A DNA stretch of 64,000 bases from Pseudeuparius sepicola (lineage: Eukaryota > Arthropoda > Insecta > Coleoptera > Anthribidae), in contig OY987307.1 of assembly GCA_963920635.1 (NCBI GenBank), forward strand, positions 18,491,735-18,555,734, read 5' to 3'. Shown piece by piece: positions 1 to 12,390 of this stretch. The first letter of the stretch is position 1, and every line of letters begins with the position of its first letter. The notes under the pieces are model-generated. The model did no database searches. It saw only the letters and a list, made by a program, of their open reading frames with translations, and was not told where the DNA came from. A program made the translations under genes and the position numbers.

Positions 1-240
1 AAAATGCGCATATTTTCTTAATTATTTCGTATTTAAATATTTAAAAAATACGACTATGAGCAGTTCAAGAAACTGATAATGCAAACCAGGGACTCTTTAA
101 AATAAGAAGGGTCCCTGATGCAAACGTATCAGTGTCCTTTGAATTAAAAAACCATTCCAGATATTTTAAAATTCAAACGAAAAACCTTCTTAATTTAATA
201 GGTATTTGTCATTTAGGGCTGGGCAAGTTTGGTTTGATTT
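1..240. other. AT-rich DNA without recognisable feature
   Basis: I see no coding, RNA or repeat signal in this stretch before the Tc1-like relic. Confidence 0.5.
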
Positions 241-242
241 TA

Positions 243-1145
243 AACATCATTTGGAAGGTGAAACGATGTTACATGCTAATGGTTGGAGGCTGGCATTTCA
301 CTAAGGGATATCCCAGAAACTCTTAAATCATCCAAGAGTGTTATTAATCGTATATGGCTAAGATACCGAGAAACAGGAGACGTCACAGAACGGCATACAG
401 GCCGTACAAGGGTAACTACCCCAATTCAGAATAGATTTCTAAGATTGCCTTGCGATAGCGCAGTATCATTGCTACGCAATTGGTTATTCAGCTGCACAAT
501 ACTCACAATGTACGGGTTAGTGACCAAAGTGTCTGAAACAGGCTCCATGAAGATCACATGAATGCCCTCCGGCCTGTAAGAGTTCCAGCATTATCACGAG
601 AAAACCGAACAACCAGATTACAAGAACATTTAAATTGGCAGCAGCAGGAATGGACTCCCAATTTAATTTTCTGATAAGTCCCGATTTGGACTTCGGCCAG
701 ATTCAAGGAGGCATCACAGGTAGAGGTGTCCTGGAAATGCAGCTGTTCAAGCGGTTGTCACCTTTCAAAGAGGTACCTTTGATCATGCCATGGGGAGGTA
801 TCAACATCGGCGGAAGAACTAATCTCGTTTGGTTGGAGCTGTGTCTGAATGCCAATGATTATCAAAACATTTTTCTTCGGCCTATTGTTGTTCGAAATGC
901 TGAAATTTCAACTAATGCACGACAATGCGCGTCCCCATGGGGCAATAGTCGTGCGCAAATTTCTGCAGGGCAATATGCTCGGGCGACGATTTTTGGTGCA
1001 AAATATTGTGTTTCAAACTGACCAACAACTATCCTTTCAAATAAACGGAACGCCATCGAACAACATGGCATTGACAACCTAATTCTGAGTATGCCTCATA
1101 GATGCAGAGCGGTTGTTAACGGTCGTGGTGGTACCTATAATATTA
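243..1145 (+). pseudogene. Tc1-like transposase relic
   Basis: Broken copy of a Tc1-type DD34E transposase, the enzyme that excises and reinserts Tc1 elements at TA sites. The helix-turn-helix start is readable from about 283 (motifs SLRDIPETL, INRIWLRYRETGDVTER). A middle part near 555-650 reads ALRPVRVPALSRENRTTRLQ. The second catalytic Asp lies in LMHDNARPH near 918, followed by VVRKFLQ. The C-terminus near 1085 reads LILSMPHRCRAVVNGRGG, a typical Tc1 ending. The parts lie in different frames with several stops, so the gene is dead. No clear terminal inverted repeats were found around it. Confidence 0.8.
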
Positions 1146-2175
1146 ATTATTATTTAATGTTGCTTTACTGTTGTTAATTATGTGTTACCTACAAAAACAT
1201 GATATTTTTTCTGTAAACTACGTAAATTTGAAGAATTTCTTAATTATTTTGTGAATTTGTCTATTTAGAGTACTGCTGCTATAGTATAAAAAAATATGGC
1301 TGGAAATTGTGTTTTATTTCATAATTATTGTTATCCTTGTCCCTTAGATTCTTTTGATGTGTGTATACAAAAATACCGAATATACACTATACAAACTGGG
1401 AGCAGCTATACCAACGTCTAGAAATACATATCTCTGGAATATCTCAAAATAATGTAAATATAGCCAGTGATTTGTTCACCACAACTCTAGAAAAACTCGT
1501 AGAAAAAAGAACAATTAAAATAACAAAAAAAGCTATGGATATAAAAAAAATTGATAAATTTAATTAATATAAAAACCAAAAATATCCAAACAATTTAAAC
1601 CTAAAAAAGAATACCAAACCCAAACCATTAAAACAAAATTACATTTGGAAATAAAACTGAGTTAGAAATGGTATACAAAAAACTCAAATAAGACAAAAGC
1701 ACAATGGGAATGTGTAAATTTGGTTTGTAACAAAAGTAAACAATGAATTGCATTGTTAATGAAAGAAGCGAAGATTTCAAAAACAAGATCAATATGTCAA
1801 ATTAATTTAATGTTTTTTACGATTGGTAAAAATTGCTGACAAAATAGAAAACATTAAAGACTGACTGGACGAACAAAAAAAGAGATTATAAAGGTACAAT
1901 AATGAACCAATTAAAAATAAAAGGTCTCCTGGAAATGACGGTGTTAGGGAAGAAACTTTAAGAGACATTAATAATGAAGTAGCACCTCTATTGAAATACC
2001 TGATAAATTTATATTTTCAAGGCCTGTTTTCCAGGCTTTCTTAAACTAGGTATAATAAAACCATTGCATAAATCAGGATCAAAAACAGACGTCAATAGAC
2101 AATAGTTACAGACCGATATATACTTATATTCCATATATCAAAAATTTCCAAAATATTCGAAATTATCATAAAGAT

Positions 2176-2210
2176 CATTGAGTAAAGGAATAATATTCCT
2201 TTACTCAATG
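2176..2210. repeat. Perfect 35-bp palindrome
   Basis: A 17-bp arm beginning CATTGAGTAAAGG, one central A, and its exact reverse complement lie inside the RT relic. The surrounding relic is very degenerate, so the perfect symmetry must be younger than the relic. Confidence 0.85.
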
Positions 2211-3225
2211 TTAAGATTGGATTAAAAAAGTTCTCAAATAAATTATCTCTGAAAATCAGTATGGCTTTAGATCAACTGAATATGTAATACTCTACCTACT
2301 TAACAAATTATTTTCAAAACGCATTACATAAGAAAAATGCCAACAATTTCTATATTTGCAGATCTCTCTAAAGCCTTCGAAAGTATTTGACATGAGAAAT
2401 TATACACAAAATTACAAAATTATGGAATTTGAGGTAATGTGTTTAGTCTACTTAAAAGCTGTTTAACAAATCGGGAACAAATGGTTAACATCGAAAGAGG
2501 ATTGGAAATGTCAAAATGTGTTTTTTTTGTGTACCTCAAGAGACCTTACTGGGACCTCTGTTATTCACAATTTATACGAACTTAGCTGTTCAGAAAAAAT
2601 TGTTAGCTTTGCTAACTTCTATTTTGTAAATTAGTACCACGTCGGAAAACATGAAGAAGACAACAGCCCAAGAAAATTTTGAAAAGATACAGATATGGTT
2701 CCAGTTCAACAAAAACACTTATCTTTCACGTCATACAAAAATACACTGCCGAATATACCTTGAATATTGATAACGTCATAAAAATCCCAGAAGTAGATAA
2801 AATTAGAAAGTTTCTGGGTACCTATCATTTTAAACAGGCATCTGAAATGGAATTTCCAAAAGAGGTATGTATGTAACAAGGCTGAACCTCCACTTTGGAA
2901 ATTCAAATATTTAAAAGATTATTTAAATATAAAGACACTCTATTCTGCACTCTTTCAGACACATAGTTTCTATGGAATTATAGGTCGCGGGGGGAGTTGC
3001 AAATACCCATCTCTCTAACTTGAGCCGCATACAATAATGGATATTAAAAATAATGTTATAGAAAACAATGGCGTATCCTTCTAAAGAACTTTTTAAATAG
3101 AATGGATATTAGACAATTATTATGTTTCTTAAAATTAGCTTTATTTGTGAAACAAAATAAAATCCCATTAGAACTAATTGAACATCAATATCATACTAGG
3201 AAGCGCCAAGTAGTTATTGTAATAC

Positions 3226-3258
3226 CGTTGAGTGAGATTATTCCCTCATTCAACGGTA
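3226..3258. repeat. Palindromic insertion in RT relic
   Basis: CCGTTGAGTGAG and CTCATTCAACGG face each other around a short loop. The related copy at 9714-9780 runs through this point without the hairpin, so it looks like an added palindrome. Confidence 0.6.
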
Positions 3259-3420
3259 ATACCTAGGCGACAAATAAGTGTTGGCGCAGAAAGCACATAA
3301 GTATTGGCTTATTCCAGAACCAATAAAAGAAAATAGAAATCTTGAAAGGTTCAAACATGAACTCAAATCGTGGATGTACAAAAGTAACACAGAAGTGATT
3401 TACGAAATGTTTGTATAAAC

Positions 3421-3905
3421 TATTTACCTATATAATTTTTAACTTTAACTATAAATTTGACAACAATTTCCCGGTTTTGAACAATATTGATCCCAATTAT
3501 GTCATTTGTTTCTACTAGATTATAATTTTGGAATCACATAAAATCACCTTGTGCGCCGTGACCTATTTTATGTTTATGAATTTTTCTTCTTTGTAATTAT
3601 TATTCTGTAATTTTTTTATAAATACCCTTTTTGCAAATGGTCCTAGAAAAGCCCTTCATAAAGGACATTTTGACCCATAAAATGGCCTTTTTCGATCTGT
3701 ACCGAGTAACACGCATAATTTAAAACTTTTGGTCAATACAAATTTTAATCTAAGTAATTACCCACATTTTGAGACAAAAATTATTTAAAAATATTTATCA
3801 CAATGGCCGTTATTAGCATTTGCGCAAAAAGCCTAAGGCTTTTTGCGCAAATGCTTTTTATGGGTCAAAATGTTGAATCACCACATACGTGCTGTACATT
3901 GAGTC
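3421..3905. other. AT-rich stretch with one strong palindrome
   Basis: No gene is seen. At 3815-3855 there is a perfect 20+1+20 palindrome (arm AGCATTTGCGCAAAAAGCCT). Confidence 0.6.
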
Positions 3906-3908
3906 TTA

Positions 3909-4170
3909 ATTCGAATAACCACCGTGATAGCGCACACGGTAGGTATTTAGCGAAAAACGCGCAAATTCGAAGGCCCACCATAAATCCTAGCGTAATTTTT
4001 TTAGCCCTTACACATTATTGTCCCTACAAAATCAACTCCAACATTTTGATTTGTGCTGTCAAAATGACAGTGGTATTGGGATACCGATTTTTCGATATAT
4101 AGAAAAATTTTTATATTTTTTGGTGTTCAGAAACTATAACCTTGGTGTTCAGCGAAAATCCAAATAAGTC
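3909..4170 (+). repeat. Local repeat A, copy 1 (fragment)
   Basis: Matches 9820-10040 closely and partly matches 5685-5800. Shared landmarks are the GATAGCGCACACGGT block, the AACGCGCAAATTCG block and ACAAAATCAACTCCAACA. Unknown family and no convincing ORF. Confidence 0.7.
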
Positions 4171-4290
4171 AGTACTGGACCAACACTATATTAAAGACCT
4201 GTGCATAGCGCTGTTTCAAGCGATCGCCACTGGCGCCACACGACGCGACGAAACAAATTTACACGGTGGTAACACCATTGTTGCAGATTT

Positions 4291-5200
4291 TCTTATCTTA
4301 TTCCAAAAATTTAATATTTTATTGATCTTAAAATTTGATGACTGCCCGAGCAATAAAAACAAAACATAGGTATTGTATGTATTAGAATATTGTCTTGATC
4401 GGATTAATTAAATATACCTACCCAGTTCTAAAACAGTTTCGTTTTTGTCTCCTTCATTAAAATCAATAGGTACCTACGACTATGCGAAAAAACTTGGACA
4501 TTTGTATGCGAATAGATATACTTAGTAAAAAAATATATTTTTTCCATAAAATAAACTTTATTGATGTTTCCATATAATAAGCTTATTTTTGTTTGTGCAT
4601 TTTTAATTTCTGTCTATAATTTTTAATGCTATGACGTACTACTTACTATATTACACGCGTGTTTGTCGTTATTATGAACTTTAGAAGGGTGCCTAACTTC
4701 TCGATAAAAAAACTAAGCGCAATTAGTATTCATAGGCAAATAGGAATGAACACAGGTAAACGGAGTAAACCCCCACTGGTAACAATAACGTATGGCCTGT
4801 TTCCTGTTTATGCAGACTTAATTTAAGGACAGGATTTATTATTTAATTTAACCCTTATTATGTATTCTATTTATCCACATTTGCTTCATGTAAAATTTAG
4901 CCCAAAAAACATTTTTTTGATTTGAAAGGTTTTTTGTTGTTTCTGTGCCTTTTTGTCTTAAATTACATGTAAGTTCGATACTTTTATTTACGAATGACTT
5001 AATATTAACTTATTCTTAAGTGAAATCGCGTGAACTACACCATGCATTTTCAGTGTTTTAACTTACGATTTTTAAATTAAATCCTTAAATTAAGTCTGCC
5101 TTTAGATACTTAGCTGGAAGGTTATGATAATACAGTAAATTGCACCTGAACAGCAACTAATTCCCAGAGATTTCACAATTAATTATCTACCAATGCTCTT
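4291..5200. other. AT-rich stretch with a weak inverted repeat
   Basis: No gene is recognised. GCAGACTTAATTTAAGGA near 4814 and its near reverse complement near 5082-5100 form an inverted repeat about 290 bp apart, possibly the ends of a small element. Confidence 0.4.
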
Positions 5201-5520
5201 TTGGAAAGGAGAAGAACGATAACCTGCAGTTGTAACTTTTGTTCACGCACGTATAGCCTTTCGCTGCGCACACAACTCCCCCGCTTTTGTCTTATTCATG
5301 CATGATCATAAGACAAAACACTGAACAAAACAACACACTCGCAATAAAGAAAACTTCAAATTAACGCCGCCACTGAAGATCTGTTCGCTCGAAACACTAA
5401 ACTGAAAGTGACGCCTCTGTCTAAACTAAAAACATGGCTGATATAGGCTGCGCCGCCCAGATGCGCAGGCTAGCTCCGCCCCCTTGAGTTTAAATTCTCC
5501 CCTTCCTTGTTCTCTGGCAA
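5200..5520 (-). promoter_or_regulatory. GC-rich, promoter-like island
   Basis: Markedly richer in GC and CpG than its surroundings. On the minus strand it has a TATA-like CCTATATCAGC near 5445, followed downstream by TCAGT-type initiator-like sites. A short palindrome (TTTTGTCTTAT at 5285-5295 with its complement at 5308-5318) lies inside. It could be a promoter or an LTR fragment. No attached ORF is visible. Confidence 0.25.
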
Positions 5521-5667
5521 AACATTGGAATTATTGTAAATATTTTGTTATTTTATTTGGATAAATTTAGGCACTCAATTCTAAAAAATATTAACAACAA
5601 AATGCCTAACCTAACCTAAATGAGAACTCCTAGAGTCATGTGAGTTCGCGCCGTGCCACGGCCGGTA

Positions 5668-6905
5668 TTTTTCGTTGGCTGCGCTACAAAATCAACTCCA
5701 ACACTTTGATTTGTGCTGTCAAAATGACATTGGGATTGGGACACCGATTTTTCGATATATCGAAAAAAGTTTATATTTCCTTGTGTTCAGCGAAAAACTA
5801 ATAAGTCTAATGAAAAATCGCTCATCACATTTTGGACATACCTATCCCTGTCTACGTCTACGTCTACATTATCTAAGGCTAAGGAATATCTAGAGAAAGA
5901 GAAGCACGTTTTTTATTTTTATTATGTTAAAGAGGGGCTTAAGCCTAAGCCCCTACAATCCAAAAATTCAGTTTTTTGGTCCTTCGAGTTTCGAGCCGGA
6001 TATAGGAATCCCCTTCGGAAGAAATCTTCGTACTAAAAGAACTTCTAATTTAATTCTTAACAACGGAGGGCACGACTAACACGGAGAGATGTAGTCAGCG
6101 CCATCTCGACATCGTGGCGAATACCTTGGGCTGGTGCATTATTCGCGTCTATAAACGTAGTAGGTAAAACAACTCTGTACATATTCTGTACATTTCAGAG
6201 GAGTGGACACTAAATACACTGTGATCAGGGGAGTAGCATGAGCAGAACTGGGGGGGGGGGGCATCAGTGGCGTAGGCATGTAGAAATTTTTTTCGGAGGG
6301 GAGGGGCAAAATTTTTAGTGGTGTATTTAAGCAATTCAGTATGTAGATACAAAAATGCGCCGCAGGAGAATTTTTTTAGAAATATTGAGGAAATATACTT
6401 AAAGTCTTAAGTCGCGTCCAGACATGGCGAGCAGACAGCGAGCCGAGTGCCGAGCGTACCGCGAGCTTGATTCGATTTTTTAAAACTTTTTACTGTTGGA
6501 AAAAAGAAATGTATATGGTGAGCAAAAAACACAGCAATTACTGTAGATTTTAGAGATAGCATAAAGAAATTAAAATGGAATGTCGAACTTAATTAACACA
6601 TATTTCGTCGATTAATAATTTCTGTCCTATAAGGACACATTTTCTCTTCCAAATCGTGAACCGACCATACGATTTACCGTTTTCCTATAGGTACCATCAC
6701 AGACATATATAGTAGCGAAGCTATATATGTCTGTGGTACCATTAAATAGAGATTTATGACCTTTAAAATGATGTGTCACTCGGTGGGGGGGGGGGGGGAG
6801 GGTGAAATTTCAAAGTGAGGGTGGTTGGGGGGCGAACACTAGATTAAATTAAAGTATGCGTTAGAAGTTCCCCTCCTTATACAGGGTGTCCACGTTAAGG
6901 AGTTC
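5668..6905 (+). repeat. Local repeat A, copy 2
   Basis: About 1.2 kb resembling 9925-11515. It contains a run beginning TCTACATTATCTAAGG, a conserved segment that in the other copy encodes SLEEIFVLKELL, a G-run near 6250, a block GCGTCCAGACATGG near 6425, and a second G-run near 6786. A palindrome (6690-6740, arm GGTACCATCACAGACATATA) is present in this copy. The family is unrecognised. It is followed in both copies by an RT fragment, so repeat A may be part of a larger LINE or a segmental duplication. Confidence 0.75.
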
Positions 6906-6919
6906 CCACCTTGTAGGTA

Positions 6920-7205
6920 TATACACTTCCGATTTCCAAGCAAACTTAAAGTTTTGCAACATGCTCTTCTAAGCGGATGATTCACAACTTTGCCTCTCCT
7001 TAGATCACGAAGTAGTATCCATGAAGCTGAAGCTCAAAAAATAAATGTTGACTTGTATCTTGTCTCAAAAATTTCGCTTGGTCATTCTATTTTCCTTATG
7101 AGCATAAGACTCACGTCATGTTGTTTGGTCGACACAGAAGATATACCGTGACGAACTTACAGATACAAATTAATAATAATTATATAGGAATTGCAAACTC
7201 TACCG
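6920..7205 (+). pseudogene. RT fragment (copy 1)
   Basis: Encodes a frameshifted ADDSQLCLSLDHE stretch, the RT catalytic box (YADDS in the second copy), and continues to about 7200, where homology with the copy at 12400-12670 stops abruptly. Dead remnant of a jockey-type LINE. Confidence 0.65.
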
Positions 7206-7644
7206 CAAGTAGCACGCAGCGTGTTCTGCCCTTCTCTTGGACGCTGGCTACGGCGGAGGTCCACCGCCCACCGCGTCCTAAAATGCTGGCTGCCGGTTAT
7301 TGAGCCCACCCTGTAGCAGGCAACCTGACCCTATCTTGCAGAGAAAAATTCAAGCTTTCAGTTGGCATCGAATTTATTTAATAAGCTTATGAGAGTTGAA
7401 AGTCAACAAAACAACACCACTTTACTGGTGGCTGCCAATGTGAAGGAACCGCTTAGGAGTGGCAACCCCTTTTTTATTGTTGCTCCATGGGCCTTCTTTC
7501 CAATGGTACCTATTTTGTTCTATAATCATACCTATGAGAGTAGATTTGCCTAAAAATTAACCACAACTCTTTAAATAACAATGATCGGGCCCATATTAAT
7601 TGAGGCAACCTACTCGCTTCAAGTAAAGAAATATACTATGTAAA
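7206..7644. other. Unassigned spacer
   Basis: A short GC-rich stretch (7210-7310) replaces the LINE homology. The rest is ordinary. No gene is recognised. Confidence 0.4.
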
Positions 7645-9120
7645 GGACAAAATTAACGCAACATCATAAATGTGCCACTTATTTGATGCTATTTTTTTTC
7701 TGAATATATGATCCGATTTGAATGATTTTTTTTTTGCATTGTAGGTTGGTTCCTTGACAATGTCATAGTTTTCGCTGTTTATGATAAAAAGTTCATTTTC
7801 GATTTATACCGGGTGCAACAAAAATGTTATGTTTTTTCCGAAAATTCGTATCACCCTGTGGAGTATACTAGCAACCGAAACATATAGCAGTTGACATTAG
7901 ACGGTAGGTCCATCTTTCTTCAACATTTTCTATTTTGGTTTACTTCATTATCTCTGTTATTAAAGGAGATACACTGTTTTATATCGTAACATGTTTTTAT
8001 AGACTTTATTATTCAACACAGTCATTGTGAATGTTTTCAAGTAGGCTATGGAACTTTTCTGACATTTCAAGCGATGTGTCAACACATGTTGTGTTTTTAA
8101 GTTACAAAGGTCAAATAAAATTCGCCATACCGATAAAAAATTGTTCGGAAACTGCTTATTAAACGTTCGTTTCATATGCCCAGTTGCCCGACGAGTATTT
8201 TAAAATTGAAAAATGAATCGACCAAAAAATTTATCGGCAGAAGAAGCAGTAAGAGCTTTAACTTTGGTGGATGAAGGCTATTCGATGTGTAATGTTGCTA
8301 ATCTGATAGGAAGACATCGTTCGACTATAAGTCGTATGGTTGAACGATTTAACGAGACAGGATCTTACTCTCGAAGGTCGGGCAATGGACGAAACCGATG
8401 TACCGATCCAACTGATGAGCGTTTTATTAGGCAAACTGCTCTAAGAAACAGGAATATCACTAGTACTAGGCTAAAAAGTGAGCTTAGAACTGCTCGCCAT
8501 CATACAATATCGTCTCGAACAATCAGAAGACGTTTAAATGAGGCAGGTTTAAACGACAGAATAGTCTGGCAACTGGGCATATGAAACGAACGTTTAATAA
8601 GCAGTTTCCGAACAATTTTTTATCGGTATGGCGAATTTTATTTGACCATTGTAACTTAAAAACACAACATCTGTTGACACATCGCTTGAAATGTCAGAAA
8701 AGTTCCACAGCCTACTTGAAAACATTCAACAATGACTGTGTTGAATAATAAAGTCTATAAAAACATGTTACGATATAAAACAGTGTATCTCCTTTAATAA
8801 CAGAGATAATGAAGTAAACCAAAAAAGAAAATGTTGAAGAAAGATGGACCTACCGTCTAATGTCAACTGCTATATGTTTCGGTTGCTAGTATACCTACTC
8901 CACAGGATGATACGAATTTTCGGAAAAAAACATAACATTTTTGTTGCACCCGGTATAAATCGAAAATGAACTTTTTATCATAAACAGCGAAAACTATAAC
9001 ATTGTCAAGGAACCAACCTACAATGCAAAAAAAAAAAATCATTCAAATCGGATCATAAATTCAGAAAAAAAAATAGCATCAAATAAGTGGCACATTTATG
9101 ATGTTGCCTTAATTTTGTCC
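7645..9120. mobile_element. Tc1-type foldback element with long arms
   Basis: Two inverted arms (about 7645-8188 and 8566-9120, roughly 540-555 bp) read almost identically by eye, with only scattered single-base differences and small indels. Outer ends are GGACAAAATTAA and its complement. The 377-bp centre holds only the N-terminal part of a Tc1-like transposase, whose start lies 24 bp inside the left arm. The right arm is thus an inverted copy of the 5' end, or the element had long repeats and lost its middle. It cannot encode a full enzyme. Outer target duplication is unclear. Confidence 0.85.
8213..8584 (+). pseudogene. Tc1-like transposase, N-terminal stub
   Basis: An open frame of 123 codons starting at MNRPKNLSAEEAVRAL. 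Residues about 5-55 form the first helix-turn-helix (VANLIGRHRSTISRMVERF). A GNGRNRCTDPTDERFI stretch leads to a second helix-turn-helix (about 70-112, SSRTIRRRLNEAGL). The full family protein is about 340 residues; all three catalytic acids are missing because the frame runs into the inverted right arm and stops. It could at most make a DNA-binding peptide recognising its own ends. Confidence 0.85.
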
Positions 9121-9239
9121 AGGAGTTTACTACTATCTACATTTTACATAACATCTTATTCTATAATCTTATGAGAGTTGAAATCATGTGGCCGGCTTTC
9201 TAGTCCAAGAAAATTGTCATTTTTTTATTGAGGTAGAAA

Positions 9240-9705
9240 AAAAATTCTTAACAGGTAGATATTTTCAGGGTTGGTTGTGGGTGGCGTCCTGAGTATAACC
9301 CCAAAAAATCGCCATCGAAGTCGTGTTACGAGTTACGAACCCCGCAATAGGGGTGGTTTTGCAAACTTTTTTTTTGCAATTTTTTTTATGTGTACATTTT
9401 TTTGTGTACATTATTACATTCTCTACAACTTTCCCCTATGAAGTTTTTTTAACTTCAATACTTCACGAGATATAGGTAAAAGATCACCACTAGCTAAAGT
9501 GCTTTATAAGGGTGAAAAAAAAATTTTTTTTAAAACAAGCTGATTTTTTCAGGGTTAACTGGGGGTTAACTTAGGAGTGCACCCCGAGTTAAGAATTTTT
9601 TTTTCACCCTTATAAAGCACTTTAGCTAGTGGTGATCTTTTACCTACATCTCGTAAAGTAGGTATAGAAGTTACAAAAAAATATCATAAGGGAAAGACTA
9701 CTCAT
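9240..9705. repeat. Inverted-repeat element fragment
   Basis: AAGATCACCACTAGCTAAAG near 9480 and its reverse complement near 9620-9640 flank a 100-bp loop. The outer part resembles the palindrome at 38998-39774 (TTTTCAGGGTT near the ends, the CTACAACTTT block). Confidence 0.6.
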
Positions 9706-9713
9706 ACTATAAC

Positions 9714-11515
9714 TAGGAAGCGCCAAATAGGTATTGCAATACCTAGGTGTCAAAAAAGTGTTGGCGTATAAGGCACATAAGTACTTACTCGCTTTTTACA
9801 GAGAAAGCTTGATTCGAATAACCCGCCCTGATAGCGCACACGGTGTTCAGCAAAAAACGCGCAAATTCGGAGGCACACCAAATCCTAGAGTAAATTTTTT
9901 TAGCCCTTTCACATTGTTCCTACAAAATCAACTCCAACACTTTGATTTGTGCTGTCAAAATGACATCGGGATTGGTATACCGATTTTTCTAAATATCGAA
10001 AAAAATATATTTTTCTTTGTGTTCAGCGAAAAACTAATAAGTCAGTATAATAAATCACTGATATGATATAAAAAAATCATAGTAACGATTCGTTGTGAAT
10101 CACAACGTTATTGAAAAATCGCTCAATACATTTTGGATTTTGGACATCCCTATCCCTGTCTACGTCTACCACGATAAACTTACTCACGGTATGTCATTGC
10201 GCATCTTGTGACGCGTCAGTTGCGAGTCAAAATTTAAATTGCTCCATATGTCTTGTCTGCGGCATGCAGCAATCGATTTTTTGGCAAGATTATTGTCCTT
10301 GGGAAATCTATAGTACTTATTTCCGTTCCCTTATTACTGTTTCTGTTATTATTTGGACAAACGCTGACTGCACATCCCGGCATTTCTGGCCTATTTTAAA
10401 GCACTGTCGAGCTGGACTGACGATCAGTCAGTTGTTTACACTTTTTTCTTGACACATTAAACTGTAAACTATAAAAAATCGTAAAACACAACCGCATTTT
10501 GAATTCGTGACTCGCAACTGACGTAGATGCGCAGATTTGCCTTGTTTTCGGATTCGTTACTGACATACCGTGGGTAAGTATATCGTGTCCCTGTCTACGT
10601 CTACATTATCTAAGGCTAAGGAATATCTAGAGAAAGAGAAGCACGTTTTTTATTTGTATTATGTTAAAGAGGGGCTTAAGCCTAAGCCCCTACAATCCAA
10701 AAATTCAGTTTTTTGGTCCTTCGAGCCGGATATAGGAATCAAGGAATCCTCTTTGGAAGAAATCTTCGTACTAAAAGAACTTCTAATTTGATTCTTAATA
10801 ATGGAGGGCACGACTAACACGGAGAGATGTAGTCAGCGCCATCTCGACATCGTGGCGAATACCTTGGGCTGGTGCATTATTCACGCCTATAAACGTAGTA
10901 GGTAGTAGGTAAAACATCTCTGTACATATTCTGAACATTTCAGAGGAGTGGATACTAAATACACTGTGCTCAGGGCGGGCGTAGCGTGAGCAGAACTGGG
11001 GGGGCATCAGTGGCGTAGGCATAGAAATTTGTTTCGGAGGGGAGGGGCAAAATTTTTAGTGGTGTATTTAAGCAATTCAGTATGTAGATACAAAAATGCG
11101 CCACAGGAGAAATTTTTTAGAAATATTGTGGAAATATACTTAAAATTAGGTAGTCTTAAGTCGCGTCCAGACATGGTGAGCAGACAGCGAGCCGAGCGCC
11201 GAGGGTACCGCGGGCCTGATTACATTTTTTTTTGTTTTTTCTACTACATTCTCAGTACAAATTGTCGTATTCAATGTGCTTCAGGTCATTTTAAAATTCA
11301 GAAATTATAGTTTAGAGGAAAGAAAATAATTTTTTAAAACTTTTTACCGTTTGAAAAAAGAAATGTACATGGTAAGCAAAAACACAGCAATTACTGTGGG
11401 GGGGGGGGGGTGCCATTTGAAATTTCAAAGTGAGGGTGGTTGGGGGCGAACACTAGAATAAATTAAAGAATGTGATAGAAGTTCCCTTCCTTATACGTTA
11501 AGGAGTTCCCACCTT
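9714..11515 (+). repeat. Local repeat A, copy 3, interrupted
   Basis: Begins with a piece matching the RT relic at 3195-3305, then matches repeat A copies 1 and 2 through 11515. It is split by the 418-bp element at 10170-10587. After the insert, an open stretch 10600-10790 ends in SLEEIFVLKELL; I do not recognise the protein. G-runs occur near 11000 and 11400. Confidence 0.7.
10170..10587. mobile_element. 418-bp TIR element with 17-bp flanking repeats
   Basis: Ends are CACGATAAACTTACTCACGG at 10170 and, read inward from the other end, CACGATATACTTACCCACGG; the 27-bp termini differ at two positions. A second inverted block (GTCAGTTGCGAGTCA type) lies just inside each end. The 17 bp TCCCTGTCTACGTCTAC at 10153-10169 recur at 10588-10604. 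Copy 2 of the host repeat has the same site without the insert. No transposase is present, so it is non-autonomous. Confidence 0.8.
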
Positions 11516-12390
11516 TTAATTTTTTATTTGTGAACCCATTTTCAAACACTTTTTTTGTTAGGTACGTCTTCAAAATGCGAATTAGAATGTCAAGCAGTCT
11601 TTTCCTTAAGCTGTAACCACAGCTTACCCTATAGGGTAAGCTGTGCTGTAACCATGGCCAACTACGACAATTTTTATGAGCCAAAATTTCGAGAAGTCCT
11701 ATTAGCGTCTTTTTATTAGAAATTAAAAATTACGGATTCTTATTTAGGATGACTTAAAACCACCAGGGTGTCGGAGAAAAAAAATATTTTTTGTACGAAC
11801 TTATTTTATTATTTTTAATATTAATTATTGAAAACATTACAACAAGGCTACATTTCTTTAAATGGGAAAACGATTTCTTATAATTAGTCGTCTAAGATTA
11901 GGTATTTTGTCCAATTCAGCGATTAGGAAAGTTATAAGCTTCATTAAAGTTGTACAATTTTTTTTGTGTTATTAGGTTGTTTTGAACATAATTCCATTTT
12001 TTTTCTCATTATCTAAAGGCTTCAAATGTATGAACAAGTTTTGGCTAAAAAAGGTTTTTCTCTTCTTTTTTTTAACATTTCCATATTATCTGACTTTTAG
12101 AAATACAATTTAAGTTCCTACTATAGCATCTCGTAGTGTGCTGCGAAAACAAAATAATTGTTGCCTGTTTATCTTAGCTTCCAGCTCCAGCTGTCCAAGT
12201 AAAGAACTTTATTTCCTATTTTGTGCGTTATTCTGAGGAAAAAATTAAAAATAATAAAGAAACGACCTACACTTTGCAAGAAAAAAAAAATAACAAATCA
12301 AAAATTATCGAAGCATAGGTTTCAGAGGGTTGTTTTGAGTAGATTAAAGTAGTCCTAATTTAGAGACCAATGGAGTACCGCAGTGTAGCA
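11516..12390. other. AT-rich stretch with a 28-bp palindrome
   Basis: No gene is seen. CACAGCTTACCCTA and its exact complement form a perfect palindrome at 11618-11645, with the flanking CTGTAACCA also duplicated. Confidence 0.5.

Larger units (their letters stand above)
1380..3420 (+). pseudogene. Non-LTR retrotransposon relic (RT region)
   Basis: Heavily mutated plus-strand remnant of a LINE of the jockey/I broad group. A linker-like part reads NWEQLYQRLEIHISGI near 1395. RT motifs follow in scattered frames: RSPGNDGV near 1925, a QYGFR-like motif near 2260, ADLSKAF near 2355, and a degenerate version of the VPQG-S-LGPLLF block near 2535-2570. A C-terminal stretch near 3195-3410 resembles the usual end of such ORFs (HTRKRQ, then a lysine-rich KFKHELKSWL-like block). 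Stops and frameshifts are everywhere. Two palindromes, at 2176-2210 and 3226-3258, interrupt it. Confidence 0.7.
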
